DNA from: Streptomyces catenulae
Lineage (GTDB): Bacteria; Actinomycetota; Actinomycetes; Streptomycetales; Streptomycetaceae
Assembly (NCBI RefSeq): GCF_000718015.1
Contig: NZ_JODY01000031.1
Location: 62,001-126,000 of the forward strand
Direction of reading: 5' to 3'
Length of the DNA: 64,000 nt
Part shown: positions 1 through 7,661 of the stretch, in pieces
How the letters are laid out: each line of letters begins with the position of its first letter
Position numbering within the stretch: position 1 is the stretch's first letter
The notes under the pieces: generated by a model
Seen by the model: the letters and a program-made list of their open reading frames with translations, nothing else
What the model was told of the DNA's origin: nothing
Databases searched by the model: none
Translations under genes and position numbers: made by a program

Positions 1-530
1 CGGCCCACCGCCGTATCGCCCGCGCCGGGCACCACACCGGTCCGTCCTGCACGCCGTTCCGGCAGGAGCAGACGGACGAGCGGGTCACCGGCAGCTGGGA
101 GTCGAGCAGTCGGCAGGAGGAGGCGGGCGGCGCGGTCGCCGGGCGGCTGCGGGTCGAGCCGGGCGCGCGGGTGATGCGGACGCGGTACGTCTTCCGCGCG
201 GAGAGCGAGCCGGTGATGGTGTCGACGTCCTGGGAGCCGCTGGAGATCACCGGCCGCACGCCGGTGATGCTGCCCGAGGAGGGGCCGCTGGCGGGGCGCG
301 GGGTGGTCGAGCGGATGGCCGCCATCGACGTCGTGGTGGACAACGTCGTGGAGGAGGTCGGCGCCCGCCCGGGGCTGGCCGAAGAAGCCATGGCGCTGGG
401 CGGTGTGCCGGGCCATGCTGTGCTCGTCATCTCGCGGACGTACTTCGCCGGGGGGCGGCCCGTGGAGACCGCCGATGTGGTCACCCTCGCCGACCGGCAC
501 CGCGTGACGTATCACCTGCCGGTCAGATAG
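1..530 (+). CDS. GntR-family transcriptional regulator, UTRA domain (5'-truncated by window edge)
   Basis: The reading frame is open from the window edge to TAG at 528-530, so only the C-terminal ligand-binding part is visible. The segment with SSRQEEAGGAVAGRLRV, then VMRTRYVFR, SEPVMVSTSWEP and a terminal ADVVTLADRHRVTYHLPV has the layout of a UTRA effector domain of HutC-type GntR regulators. The N-terminal winged helix lies outside the window. Many orthologues in streptomycetes act as metabolite-sensing repressors; the ligand cannot be inferred here. An APC permease starts 275 bp downstream in the same orientation and might be a target, but no operator is evident. Confidence 0.85.
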   Translation, partial: AHRRIARAGHHTGPSCTPFRQEQTDERVTGSWESSSRQEEAGGAVAGRLRVEPGARVMRTRYVFRAESEPVMVSTSWEPLEITGRTPVMLPEEGPLAGRGVVERMAAIDVVVDNVVEEVGARPGLAEEAMALGGVPGHAVLVISRTYFAGGRPVETADVVTLADRHRVTYHLPVR

Positions 531-805
531 ATCCGGCGTGACGGGGGCGGGAGGAAGCGAAGAGGGGGACGGGCGTACGGATACGGGGCCTCGGGACGGG
601 TCCTGGTACCGCCCGTAACGCCAGTTTCATGCGGGCTCGTTGTCCGTATTCATTCTTATTTGTCGGCTGCACTGTGCCGTGGGAATAGTCACACCCGCTC
701 GCTGTGGCGGGGCTTTTCGCCGGGTGGGGGAATCCGATCATCCGATTCGCTCTTACGATGGCGAAGTTTGTGCACGGCACGGGGGAAGACCAGGAGACCA
801 AGCAC

Positions 806-2557
806 GTGAGCACGACGAAGACCCCGAGCGCGGAGCAGGGCTCGCACTCCAATTACCGCCGGTCCCTAGGGACCATCGCCCTGACCGCCACTGGTCTCGG
901 GTCCATCATCGGCTCCGGTTGGCTCTTCGGGGCCGAGCGGGCCGCTGCCATCGCCGGTCCCGCCGCCATCCTTGCCTGGGTGATCGGCGCGGTCGTCGCA
1001 CTCACCATCGCCCTGACCTACACCGAGCTGGGGTCGATGTTCCCGAAGGCCGGCGGCATGGTCCGCTACGGCCAGTACTCCCACGGCTCGCTCGCCGGTT
1101 ACCTCGCGGCGTGGGCCAACTGGATCGCGATCGTTTCCGTGATCCCCGGTGAGGCCACCGCCTCCGTCCAGTACATGAGCTCGTGGGACTTCGGCTGGGC
1201 CCAGGCGCTGTACGACGGCAAGGAGCTGACCGGCACCGGCGTCGCCCTCGCCAGCGTGCTGCTGATCTTCTACTTCTTCCTGAACTGGTTCGCGATCACG
1301 CTGTTCGCGAAGACCAACACCGCGATCACGGTCTTCAAGGTCGTCGTTCCGATCCTGACCGCGAGCGCGCTGATGATCGCGCACTTCGACACCGGCAACA
1401 TCAAGGACGCCGGTGGCTTCACGCCGAACGGCTGGAGCTCGGTCTTCACCGCCGTCGCGGTCTCCGGCATCGTCTGGGCCTACAACGGCTTCCAGTCGCC
1501 GCTGAACCTCGCCGCCGAGGCGCGCAACCCGGGCCGCTCGCTGCCGAAGGCCGTCATCGGCTCCATCGTCATCGCCCTGGTGATCTACGTCGCCCTGCAG
1601 GTCGCGTTCCTGATGGCGGTGCCCGGCGACAAGCTCTCCGCCTCCGGCGGCTGGGCCGGTCTCGGCTACAACTCCCCGCTGGCCGACCTCGCCATCGCCT
1701 GGGGCCTGAACTGGCTCGCGATGCTGCTCTACGCGGACGCCTTCATCTCGCCGTCCGGCACCGGCATGATCTACGCCGCCACCACCTCGCGCATGATCCA
1801 CGGCGTGCAGGAGAACGGCCACCTGCCCGGCATCTTCGGCAAGGTCGACAAGAAGACCGGTGTGCCGCGTCCGGCGCTGGTGCTCAACCTCGTCATCGCC
1901 TTCCTGTTCCTCGCGGTCTTCCGCGGCTGGGGCTCGCTGGCGGAGATCGTCTCCGTCGCCACGGTCATCTCGTACATCACCGGCCCCGTCGCCGTGATGT
2001 CGCTGCGCCGTCTGGCGCCCGGTCTGAAGCGGCCGGTGCAGCTGAAGGTGATGCCGGTCATCGCCCCGATCGCGATGGTCTTCGGCTCGCTGGTCCTCTA
2101 CTGGGGCCGCTGGCCGCTCACCGGCAAGGTCATCCTGATCATGGCCGTCGGTCTGCCGGTCTGGGCCTGGTACGAGATCGGCAAGCCGCTCTCCCAGGGC
2201 CGCAAGCCGTGGGCCGAGCTGCGCCCGCACCTCAAGGCCGGTGCCTGGATGGTGACGTACCTGCTGGTGATGGCGGTCGTCTCGTACGCGGGTGGCAAGG
2301 AGTTCGGCGGCAAGGGCTATCTGCCCGAGGGTGTGGACATCGTCGTGGTCGTCCTGATCGGCCTCGCGTTCTACTTCTGGGGTGTGCGCAGCTCGTGGCG
2401 GAACCCCTCGCTGGTCGCGGTCGAGGCCGAGATCCAGGCGGCGGAGCAGGCCGAGGAGTCGGCCGAGAAGGCCACCGTCGGTGCCCAGCGCTCCGGTGAG
2501 GGCGACGGTCCCGACGACGAGCGCCCCTCGGACGGCAAGGTCCGCAGCGACGCCTGA
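806..2557 (+). CDS. APC-superfamily amino-acid permease
   Basis: A polytopic inner-membrane protein of 583 aa, probably a proton-coupled amino-acid symporter. The start is GTG 806, 8 nt after GGAGA; the frame is open further upstream but the codons there are not streptomycete-like. Near the N-terminus, LTATGLGSIIGSGWLFG is the conserved helix-1 unwound substrate-binding region of APC transporters, followed by about 12 hydrophobic segments and a charged C-terminal tail rich in Glu/Ala (about residues 530-583). Substrate is unknown; similarity is to the aspartate/glutamate-type APC branch by overall look only. The 275-bp leader (531-805) is noticeably lower in GC than the genes and probably carries the promoter. 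Confidence 0.88.
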   Translation: MSTTKTPSAEQGSHSNYRRSLGTIALTATGLGSIIGSGWLFGAERAAAIAGPAAILAWVIGAVVALTIALTYTELGSMFPKAGGMVRYGQYSHGSLAGYLAAWANWIAIVSVIPGEATASVQYMSSWDFGWAQALYDGKELTGTGVALASVLLIFYFFLNWFAITLFAKTNTAITVFKVVVPILTASALMIAHFDTGNIKDAGGFTPNGWSSVFTAVAVSGIVWAYNGFQSPLNLAAEARNPGRSLPKAVIGSIVIALVIYVALQVAFLMAVPGDKLSASGGWAGLGYNSPLADLAIAWGLNWLAMLLYADAFISPSGTGMIYAATTSRMIHGVQENGHLPGIFGKVDKKTGVPRPALVLNLVIAFLFLAVFRGWGSLAEIVSVATVISYITGPVAVMSLRRLAPGLKRPVQLKVMPVIAPIAMVFGSLVLYWGRWPLTGKVILIMAVGLPVWAWYEIGKPLSQGRKPWAELRPHLKAGAWMVTYLLVMAVVSYAGGKEFGGKGYLPEGVDIVVVVLIGLAFYFWGVRSSWRNPSLVAVEAEIQAAEQAEESAEKATVGAQRSGEGDGPDDERPSDGKVRSDA

Positions 2558-2598
2558 CCGGCGCCGCGCCCGGGGCCCGTCCCCGCTTCCGCACCACC

Positions 2599-2612
2599 GA
2601 GCCGTACGGCTC
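2599..2612. repeat. Perfect 14-bp palindrome after the permease gene
   Basis: GAGCCGTACGGCTC is a perfect palindrome 42 bp downstream of the permease stop codon. It has no loop and no T-run, so it is a poor terminator and could equally be a protein-binding site or chance. Confidence 0.35.
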
Positions 2613-2714
2613 CACCGGCCACTCGCAGGTCGTTCCCGGTTCGCCGGGGGCCCGCGGGTGGCCGGTTCGGTTTCTCTTTGTGCCATTCCATATCCGCTGA
2701 GTGAAGGTCGGGCG

Positions 2715-2720
2715 TAGGCT
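2715..2720 (+). promoter_or_regulatory. -10 box for a leaderless transcript
   Basis: TAGGCT lies 7 nt before ATG 2728, the arrangement typical of leaderless streptomycete mRNAs. No good -35 hexamer is visible 16-18 bp upstream. Confidence 0.5.
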
Positions 2721-2727
2721 CGGGCAT

Positions 2728-2802
2728 ATGCAGAATGCGGTTTCGGTAACGGCCCGGGAGGGGCACGGGATGACGCGCGGTGCTGCGGATGGGGTGGCGT
2801 GA
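2728..2802 (+). CDS. Putative 24-aa leaderless small ORF coupled to the next gene
   Basis: Not a recognised family. ATG 2728 follows a TAGGCT -10 box by 7 nt and opens a 25-codon frame reading MQNAVSVTAREGHGM and on to TGA 2800-2802. The stop codon shares its last base with the ATG of the following gene (TGATG), a classic arrangement for translational coupling. It may be a leader peptide that delivers ribosomes to the SPOR-like gene, which itself has no convincing ribosome-binding site. An alternative internal start is ATG 2770, preceded by GGGAGGGG. No function can be assigned. Confidence 0.45.
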   Translation: MQNAVSVTAREGHGMTRGAADGVA

Positions 2803-2981
2803 TGGCTGACGGCGGGACGCGACTGCCCTGGCAGGTCATTCGTCAGGACGAAGGCGGCCACCGCTATCGGGTGGGCCGGTACGCCACCCGCGCGGAGGCC
2901 GAGCGGGTCATCGGCGGCCTCGGCGGCGGCGATGACCAGCGGCTCTACGTGGTGGAGAAGATGGATGTGACGGCGGGCTGA
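2802..2981 (+). CDS. SPOR-like small protein (59 aa)
   Basis: A 59-residue cytoplasmic protein (MADGGTRLPWQVIRQDEGG, then HRYRVGRYATRAEAERVIGGL, ending in YVVEKMDV). The pattern of a strand, the phrase Y-R-V-G-R-Y-A-T-R-A-E-A-E and a final strand is that of SPOR-like domains, which in other bacteria bind denuded peptidoglycan. There is no signal peptide, so this copy is unlikely to reach the wall by Sec export. The start is ATG 2802, overlapping by one base the stop of the small upstream ORF. Annotation as SPOR domain is a fold-level inference; the gene is common in streptomycetes as a conserved small protein. Confidence 0.75.
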   Translation: MADGGTRLPWQVIRQDEGGHRYRVGRYATRAEAERVIGGLGGGDDQRLYVVEKMDVTAG

Positions 2982-2986
2982 GCGGG

Positions 2987-3014
2987 TTGCGGGGCGTGGT
3001 GTGCGCCGTAGGCT
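2987..3014 (+). promoter_or_regulatory. Leaderless promoter of the Nudix gene
   Basis: TTGCGG (2987-2992), a 16-bp spacer and TAGGCT (3009-3014) precede ATG 3022 by 7 nt. Both hexamers fit housekeeping (HrdB-type) streptomycete promoters, and the distance implies transcription starts at or next to the A of the ATG. Confidence 0.65.
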
Positions 3015-3021
3015 GCCGCGT

Positions 3022-3480
3022 ATGACGACGGTGCGTGTGGTGGTGGGCGGCGCGGTGCTCGACCGGGGGCGGCTGCTGGCCGCCCGGCGCAGCGCGCCAC
3101 CCGCGCTGGCCGGTCGCTGGGAGCTGCCCGGCGGCAAGGTGGAGGACGGTGAGAGCCCCGAGCAGGCGCTCGTGCGTGAGCTGCGCGAGGAGCTGGGCGT
3201 CGAGGTCGAGCCGCTGGAGCCGATCGCCGGTGAGTGGGGGCTGCGCCCGGGGTTCGTGTTGCGGGTGTGGGTCGCCAGGCTGGTCTCTGGCGAGCCGCGG
3301 CCGCTCCAGGACCACGACGAGCTGCGCTGGCTGGAGCCGGACGAGGAGCTGTCGGTGGACTGGCTGGACCAGGACCGTCCGGCCGTCGCCGCCGCGATGC
3401 GGCTGCTGCGGGAGGGCACGGACGCCGCGTCGCGTCCGCCGTCGCGCGGCACCGTGCCCGGCGGGCGGGCCCCGCTCTGA
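3022..3480 (+). CDS. Nudix hydrolase, MutT/CTP-pyrophosphohydrolase type
   Basis: A 152-aa Nudix enzyme predicted to hydrolyse a nucleoside triphosphate to monophosphate and pyrophosphate, e.g. sanitising oxidised dNTPs. The Nudix box is complete: G-K-V-E-D-G-E at about residues 39-45, seven residues, then REL-R-EELGV. The N-terminal strand (TTVRVVVGGAVL) and the AARRSAPPALAGRWELPGG phrase match small MutT-like proteins with CTP/dCTP or 8-oxo-dGTP activity. ATG 3022 is chosen because a consensus promoter ends 7 nt before it; the in-frame GTG at 3001 lies inside the promoter. Exact substrate is not predictable. Confidence 0.88.
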   Translation: MTTVRVVVGGAVLDRGRLLAARRSAPPALAGRWELPGGKVEDGESPEQALVRELREELGVEVEPLEPIAGEWGLRPGFVLRVWVARLVSGEPRPLQDHDELRWLEPDEELSVDWLDQDRPAVAAAMRLLREGTDAASRPPSRGTVPGGRAPL

Positions 3481-3660
3481 GCGCGCCGGGCCGCCGGTGG
3501 TCCGCGCGCCGCGGCGGTGGGCCCGGCCGGGCGAGGCGTTCGTCCGGGTGGCGTGGGCGGCCGCGCGCGGGCGGTACGGGCGGGCGATTATCGGGTATGT
3601 CCTGAATGACCCTTTTGTAGGCGGGTGTGGTGGTCCACCGCACCATGGGAAGTGATCGGC

Positions 3661-4113
3661 GTGAGCGACAGCGGAGCGGCAGGGGCCCCCGATTCGGCAC
3701 ACGCCGCCGTCCGCCGTCGAGGCACGGTCCCCGGGGCGTCCGCCGTCGCCGGATGGAGCTTCCCCGCCGAGCCCGGAGCCGTCCGTACCGCGCGGGCCAC
3801 GGTCCGCTCGACCCTCGCCGACTGGGGTCTGGAGGGCGTCGCCGACACCGCCGTCCTGCTCGTCAGCGAGCTGGTCACCAACTCCCTGACGTACGCCAGC
3901 GGCCCGATCGGCGTCCGGCTGGAACGGCTCGGCGGCGGACTCCTCGTCGAGGTCTCCGATCCGCTGCCCGATCCGCCGCTGGAGCGCGCCGCCACCCCCG
4001 ACGACGAGGGCGGACGCGGACTGCAACTGGTCGCCCGGGCCTCCCGGCGCTGGGGGACGCGGCACGGCAAGAGCGGCAAGACCGTGTGGTTCGAGCTGTC
4101 GGTGGCTGGTTAG
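3661..4113 (+). CDS. RsbW-like ATP-binding protein (HATPase_c_2), possible anti-sigma kinase
   Basis: A 150-aa single-domain GHKL ATPase. The N-box is visible as SELVTNSLTYA and the G-box as DDEGGRGLQLV, followed by KTVWFEL. Streptomycetes have dozens of such proteins; characterised ones phosphorylate anti-anti-sigma proteins or bind sigma factors. Start GTG 3661 follows GGAAG at a good distance. The domain is strikingly similar to the C-terminal domain of the next gene product (same SELVTN, DEGGRGLQLV and KTVWFEL phrases), pointing to a local duplication and a shared regulatory circuit. No cognate STAS-domain partner is encoded nearby. Confidence 0.85.
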   Translation: MSDSGAAGAPDSAHAAVRRRGTVPGASAVAGWSFPAEPGAVRTARATVRSTLADWGLEGVADTAVLLVSELVTNSLTYASGPIGVRLERLGGGLLVEVSDPLPDPPLERAATPDDEGGRGLQLVARASRRWGTRHGKSGKTVWFELSVAG

Positions 4114-4283
4114 GAGACAGGTGGATCCGGTCGACACGCGTCGTTGCCCATTCGTCGACAAACCGTGCCGGAGCCGCGATCGAGACTGTGCTGTGATCGT
4201 GAAGACCGTGTTCCGAAGTGCCGAGGTGCTGATTTACTCGGCAGGTCCGGTCCGGGCACGATGAGCTGGAGGGGACGGGGCTC

Positions 4284-6932
4284 GTGAGCGAGTTGTCATC
4301 CGGCGGGACGGTTCCCGCGCAGACCGCAGGTCACGGCGGCAAGGGGCAGGGCGACCCGGCCCTCGTCCCGCCCGAGCGCGTGGCGCAGGAGCCGCCGGTG
4401 TGGCAGTCCGGCCGACCCGGTTCGATCTACGACTACATCCGCCTCGCGTCCTTCTCCCTCGGGCCCGACGGCCGGATCGACGGCTGGAGCGAGCGCGCCG
4501 CCGACCTGCTCGGCATCTCCGCCGCCCAAGCCGTCGGCAAGGACCCCGTCGAGGCGTTCGTCCCCCACGAGCTGCGCGAGAGCGGGCACCGCGCGGTCTC
4601 CCGGATCCTGGACGGCCGGGAGTGGACCGGTCTGGTGCCCTACCGCCGCGCCGACGGCGGCGACGGGCTCGCCGAGATCTACGTCATGCCGTCCGCCACG
4701 GAGGACGGCGAGCGGGCCGCGCTCTGTCTCGTCGTCGACGTCAAGGCGCTGCGCGGCATCGAGACCGACCTCGCCGCCGCACAGGCGGTCTTCGGCCAGT
4801 CCCCGGTGGGCTTCACCCTCTTCGACACCCGGCTGCGGCTGCTCCGCGTCAACGAGCGCTTCGCCACCGTCTTCGGCGGCCCGGCGAGCAAGTACCGAGG
4901 TGGCACCCCGTACGACTTCCTGCCGCGGGCCGAGGCCGAGCGGATGACGGTGGCGCTGCGCCGGGTGCTGGACACCGGCGAGGCGGTGACCGAGATGCAG
5001 CTGGTCGGCGTGGTGCCCGGCGCGGAGGACCGGCGCCGCTGGTCGGTCTCGCTCTACCGGCTGCACGGCGCCAGCGGCCGCCCCATCGGCGTCGCCGCCC
5101 TCGCCTCCGACGTCACCGGGCGCCGCCGCGCCGAACGCGAGGCCGCCAACGCCCGGCGCAACCTCGCGCTGCTCAACGAGGCGGGCGCCCGCATAGGCAA
5201 CTCCCTCGACCTGGAGACCACCGCCCGCACCCTCCTCGACGTCGCCGTCCCGCAGTTCTGCGATCTGGCCTCCGTCGACCTCTACCAGGGGCTGCTGGCG
5301 GGCGACGAGGCGCCGCCCGGGATGAGCGACGGCAGCGCGGAGCTGCGCCGCGTCGCGTTCTCCAGCGCCGTCTCCGACGCGCCGCTCGCCACCATGCCCG
5401 CTGTGCCCGAGGGCGGGCCGGTCGCGGTCGGCGCGGTCCACCGCTACCCGTTCAACTCCCCGTGCGCGGGCGCGCTGCGCACCGCCCAGGCGCAGATCGT
5501 GCCGGGGCGGGAGAGCGAGGAGGGTCGCGAGCTGGGCGCCGTGGTGCACTCCACGCTCGCGGTGCCGATGGTCGCCCGGGACACCGTCGTCGGACTGGTG
5601 CAGTTCTCCCGGACGAAGGGCAGCGAGCCGTTCGGCGAGCGGGACACCGCGCTCGCCGTGGAGCTGGCGGCCCGCGCTGCGGTCTGCATCGACAACGCCC
5701 GGCTCTACCGCCGCGAGCACGAGCGGGCGCTGATGCTCCAGCGCAGCCTGCTGCCGCCCGGCGACCCGGAGGCCGCCGGTCTCGACATCGCCTGCCGCTA
5801 TCTGCCGGGCACCACCGCCACCGAGGTCGGCGGCGACTGGTTCGACGTCATCGAGCTGCCCGGCCACCGCACCGCGCTGGTCGTCGGCGACGTCATGGGC
5901 CGCGGGCTGCGCGCCGCCGTCGCCATGGGCGAGCTGCGCACCGCCGTGCGCACGCTGGCCCTCCTCGACCTGGAACCGGCCGAGGTGCTGGCCGCGCTGG
6001 ACGAGGTCGCCCGCGGGCTGGGCGGCGGCGAGGGCCGCGGCGGCAAGCGCTCCGCGACCGGCCGCTCCCCGGCCCCCGGCGTCCCGCACGCCGCCGGGAC
6101 CGCCGACCTCTCCGAGGTCTACCTCGCCACCTGCGTCTACGCCGTCTACGACCCGATCACCCGCCGCTGCACCTTCGCCAACGCCGGGCATCTGCCGCCG
6201 GTGCTGGTCGAGGAGGGCGCCGAGGCGGTGCTGCTGGACGTACCGCCGGGGATGCCGCTGGGGGTGGGCGGCGAGCCGTTCGAGGAGACCGAGGTGGAGC
6301 TGGCGGACGGCGCGCTGCTCGCCCTCTACACCGACGGCCTCGTCGAGTCCCGCGACCATCCGCTGGACGAGGGACTGGAGGCGTTCCGCAGCGCGCTCGA
6401 CGCCGACCGGCCGCTGGAGGACGCCTGCGACCACGTCCTGTCCACCCTGGACACCTCGCACGGCGAGGACGACATCGCGCTGCTGATGGCCCGGGTGCAC
6501 GGGCTGCCCAAGGACGCGGTGGGGGACTGGAGCCTGGCGCCGGAGGCCCGGTCGGTGGCGCGCGCCCGGGAGCTGGCCCGCGACCAGCTGACCGACTGGG
6601 GCCTGACGGAGCTGGTGGACACCACCGAGCTGCTCGTCAGCGAACTGGTCACCAACGCGCTGCGGCACGGTCACGGCGAGATCCGGCTGCGGCTGCTCCG
6701 CGACCGGTCATTGGTGTGCGAGGTCTGGGACGCCGACCTCGCCCAGCCGCGCCGCCGCCGCGCCCGCGACACCGACGAGGGCGGCCGCGGCCTCCAGCTG
6801 GTGGGCCTGCTCAGCGCGGGCTGGGGCAGCAGACGCACCCCGCGCGGCAAGACGGTCTGGTTCGAACTGGCGCTGCCCGACGGCGATCATCCGGCGCCGG
6901 ATCCGACCGAGGCGTTGCTGAGCATGTTCTGA
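4284..6932 (+). CDS. PAS-PAS-GAF-SpoIIE phosphatase-HATPase regulator
   Basis: An 882-aa multidomain signalling protein without membrane segments. Two PAS domains (about 45-155 and 165-275), a GAF domain (about 300-470), a PPM/SpoIIE serine phosphatase (about 485-735; GGDWFDVIEL near 500, GDVMGRG near 535, YTDGLVESRD near 682) and a C-terminal RsbW-type ATPase domain (SELVTNALRHG near 786, DEGGRGLQLV near 830). It thus combines a phosphatase and a kinase-like module predicted to act oppositely on anti-anti-sigma factors under control of ligand sensing by PAS/GAF. Start GTG 4284 has GGAGGGG 9 nt upstream. The upstream neighbour is a stand-alone copy of its kinase domain. Confidence 0.93.
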   Translation: MSELSSGGTVPAQTAGHGGKGQGDPALVPPERVAQEPPVWQSGRPGSIYDYIRLASFSLGPDGRIDGWSERAADLLGISAAQAVGKDPVEAFVPHELRESGHRAVSRILDGREWTGLVPYRRADGGDGLAEIYVMPSATEDGERAALCLVVDVKALRGIETDLAAAQAVFGQSPVGFTLFDTRLRLLRVNERFATVFGGPASKYRGGTPYDFLPRAEAERMTVALRRVLDTGEAVTEMQLVGVVPGAEDRRRWSVSLYRLHGASGRPIGVAALASDVTGRRRAEREAANARRNLALLNEAGARIGNSLDLETTARTLLDVAVPQFCDLASVDLYQGLLAGDEAPPGMSDGSAELRRVAFSSAVSDAPLATMPAVPEGGPVAVGAVHRYPFNSPCAGALRTAQAQIVPGRESEEGRELGAVVHSTLAVPMVARDTVVGLVQFSRTKGSEPFGERDTALAVELAARAAVCIDNARLYRREHERALMLQRSLLPPGDPEAAGLDIACRYLPGTTATEVGGDWFDVIELPGHRTALVVGDVMGRGLRAAVAMGELRTAVRTLALLDLEPAEVLAALDEVARGLGGGEGRGGKRSATGRSPAPGVPHAAGTADLSEVYLATCVYAVYDPITRRCTFANAGHLPPVLVEEGAEAVLLDVPPGMPLGVGGEPFEETEVELADGALLALYTDGLVESRDHPLDEGLEAFRSALDADRPLEDACDHVLSTLDTSHGEDDIALLMARVHGLPKDAVGDWSLAPEARSVARARELARDQLTDWGLTELVDTTELLVSELVTNALRHGHGEIRLRLLRDRSLVCEVWDADLAQPRRRRARDTDEGGRGLQLVGLLSAGWGSRRTPRGKTVWFELALPDGDHPAPDPTEALLSMF

Positions 6933-6936
6933 ACGG

Positions 6937-6963
6937 CGGGCCCCGCGGGTGCGGGGCCCGTTT
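6937..6963 (+). terminator. Rho-independent terminator of the SpoIIE-type gene
   Basis: Perfect 10-bp inverted repeat CGGGCCCCGC / GCGGGGCCCG with a GGGT loop and a short T-tract, 4 nt after the stop codon. Confidence 0.75.
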
Positions 6964-6982
6964 CCGTGGGCGGGGCGCCCGC

Positions 6983-7276
6983 TCAGGGGGCGTGCCGGTC
7001 CTTGGCCCCCAGACCCTCGTCGTCCGCGTCGGACCACAGGGCGGAGTCGTACGGGGCGTCGGGGACGGGGACGACGCGGTCGCCGTCGGTCCGGGTGGTG
7101 TGGGCGGTACCGGCTCCGGCGCGCAGCAGGCGCAGGCTGTCGCCCAGGTGGTCGGTGTCGGTGCGCACCCGGCGGACGTCGAGCCCGTCGCCGAGCCGCC
7201 GCTCCAGCCGCTCCACGGCGCGGGCCAGCTCGTCCAGGGTGCGTTCGGCCGCCGTCAGCTCGTCGTGAAGGGACAT
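6983..7276 (-). CDS. Conserved small alpha-helical protein (97 aa)
   Basis: Unrecognised function. The start ATG 7276 is preceded by GAGAGGG. The N-terminal half (MSLHDELTAAERTLDELARA, then VERLERRLGDGLDVRR) is heptad-like with Leu/Ala/Val spacing and is probably a short coiled coil; the C-terminal half is acidic and polar (DSALWSDADDEGLG). No signal peptide or membrane segment. It sits convergent to the SpoIIE-type gene and divergent from a lipoprotein gene, so it is monocistronic. Confidence 0.75.
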   Translation of the reverse strand: MSLHDELTAAERTLDELARAVERLERRLGDGLDVRRVRTDTDHLGDSLRLLRAGAGTAHTTRTDGDRVVPVPDAPYDSALWSDADDEGLGAKDRHAP

Positions 7277-7661
7277 GGTCCGCCCTCTCTGCCGAAAACG
7301 TCGTCCGGGAAGGCCGTCGGCGCCGGGGCGAGGTCTCCGGAGCACGGGGACGACCTCCTACGTCCCGAGTGTCCCGCGTCGCGGAGAGGCGGGAAAGGCG
7401 GGGAGCCGGGGCGCCCGCCGCACCGGGGGCGCGGCCCGGCTCCCCGGGCCCGCCGACCGCCGGGCCGGAGCCCGCTCCCGCGCCGCCCGCGGGGCTCTTC
7501 CGCCGGGCGGGTGGCCTTGCGCCGGGGCGTCGCCGTGTCGGGCGGCCGGGCCGTCCCCGGTCGCCTTCAGTGGGGGTGCCATAGATGTGATGAGCCGCCA
7601 AGTGGGCCGGACGTGTCGCGGCGGCTCGGCGCGGCGTCGGCGAGCCCCGGAGGTAACAGCC
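7277..7661. other. 385-bp intergenic region between divergent genes
   Basis: Separates the small helical protein (minus) from the orphan binding lipoprotein (plus). It is very GC-rich with several weak inverted repeats. The only ribosome-binding site is GGAGG at 7649-7653 for the plus-strand gene. I see no convincing promoter or coding sequence. Confidence 0.4.

Noticed and set aside
866..2839. 657-aa ORF opposite the APC permease
   Set aside because: His/Arg/Asp-rich shadow of the permease; GC-rich DNA gives long antisense frames. No start context or domain.
4296..6674. 792-aa minus-strand ORF opposite the SpoIIE-type gene
   Set aside because: Antisense shadow with no recognisable motif; the plus-strand frame has five domains in order.
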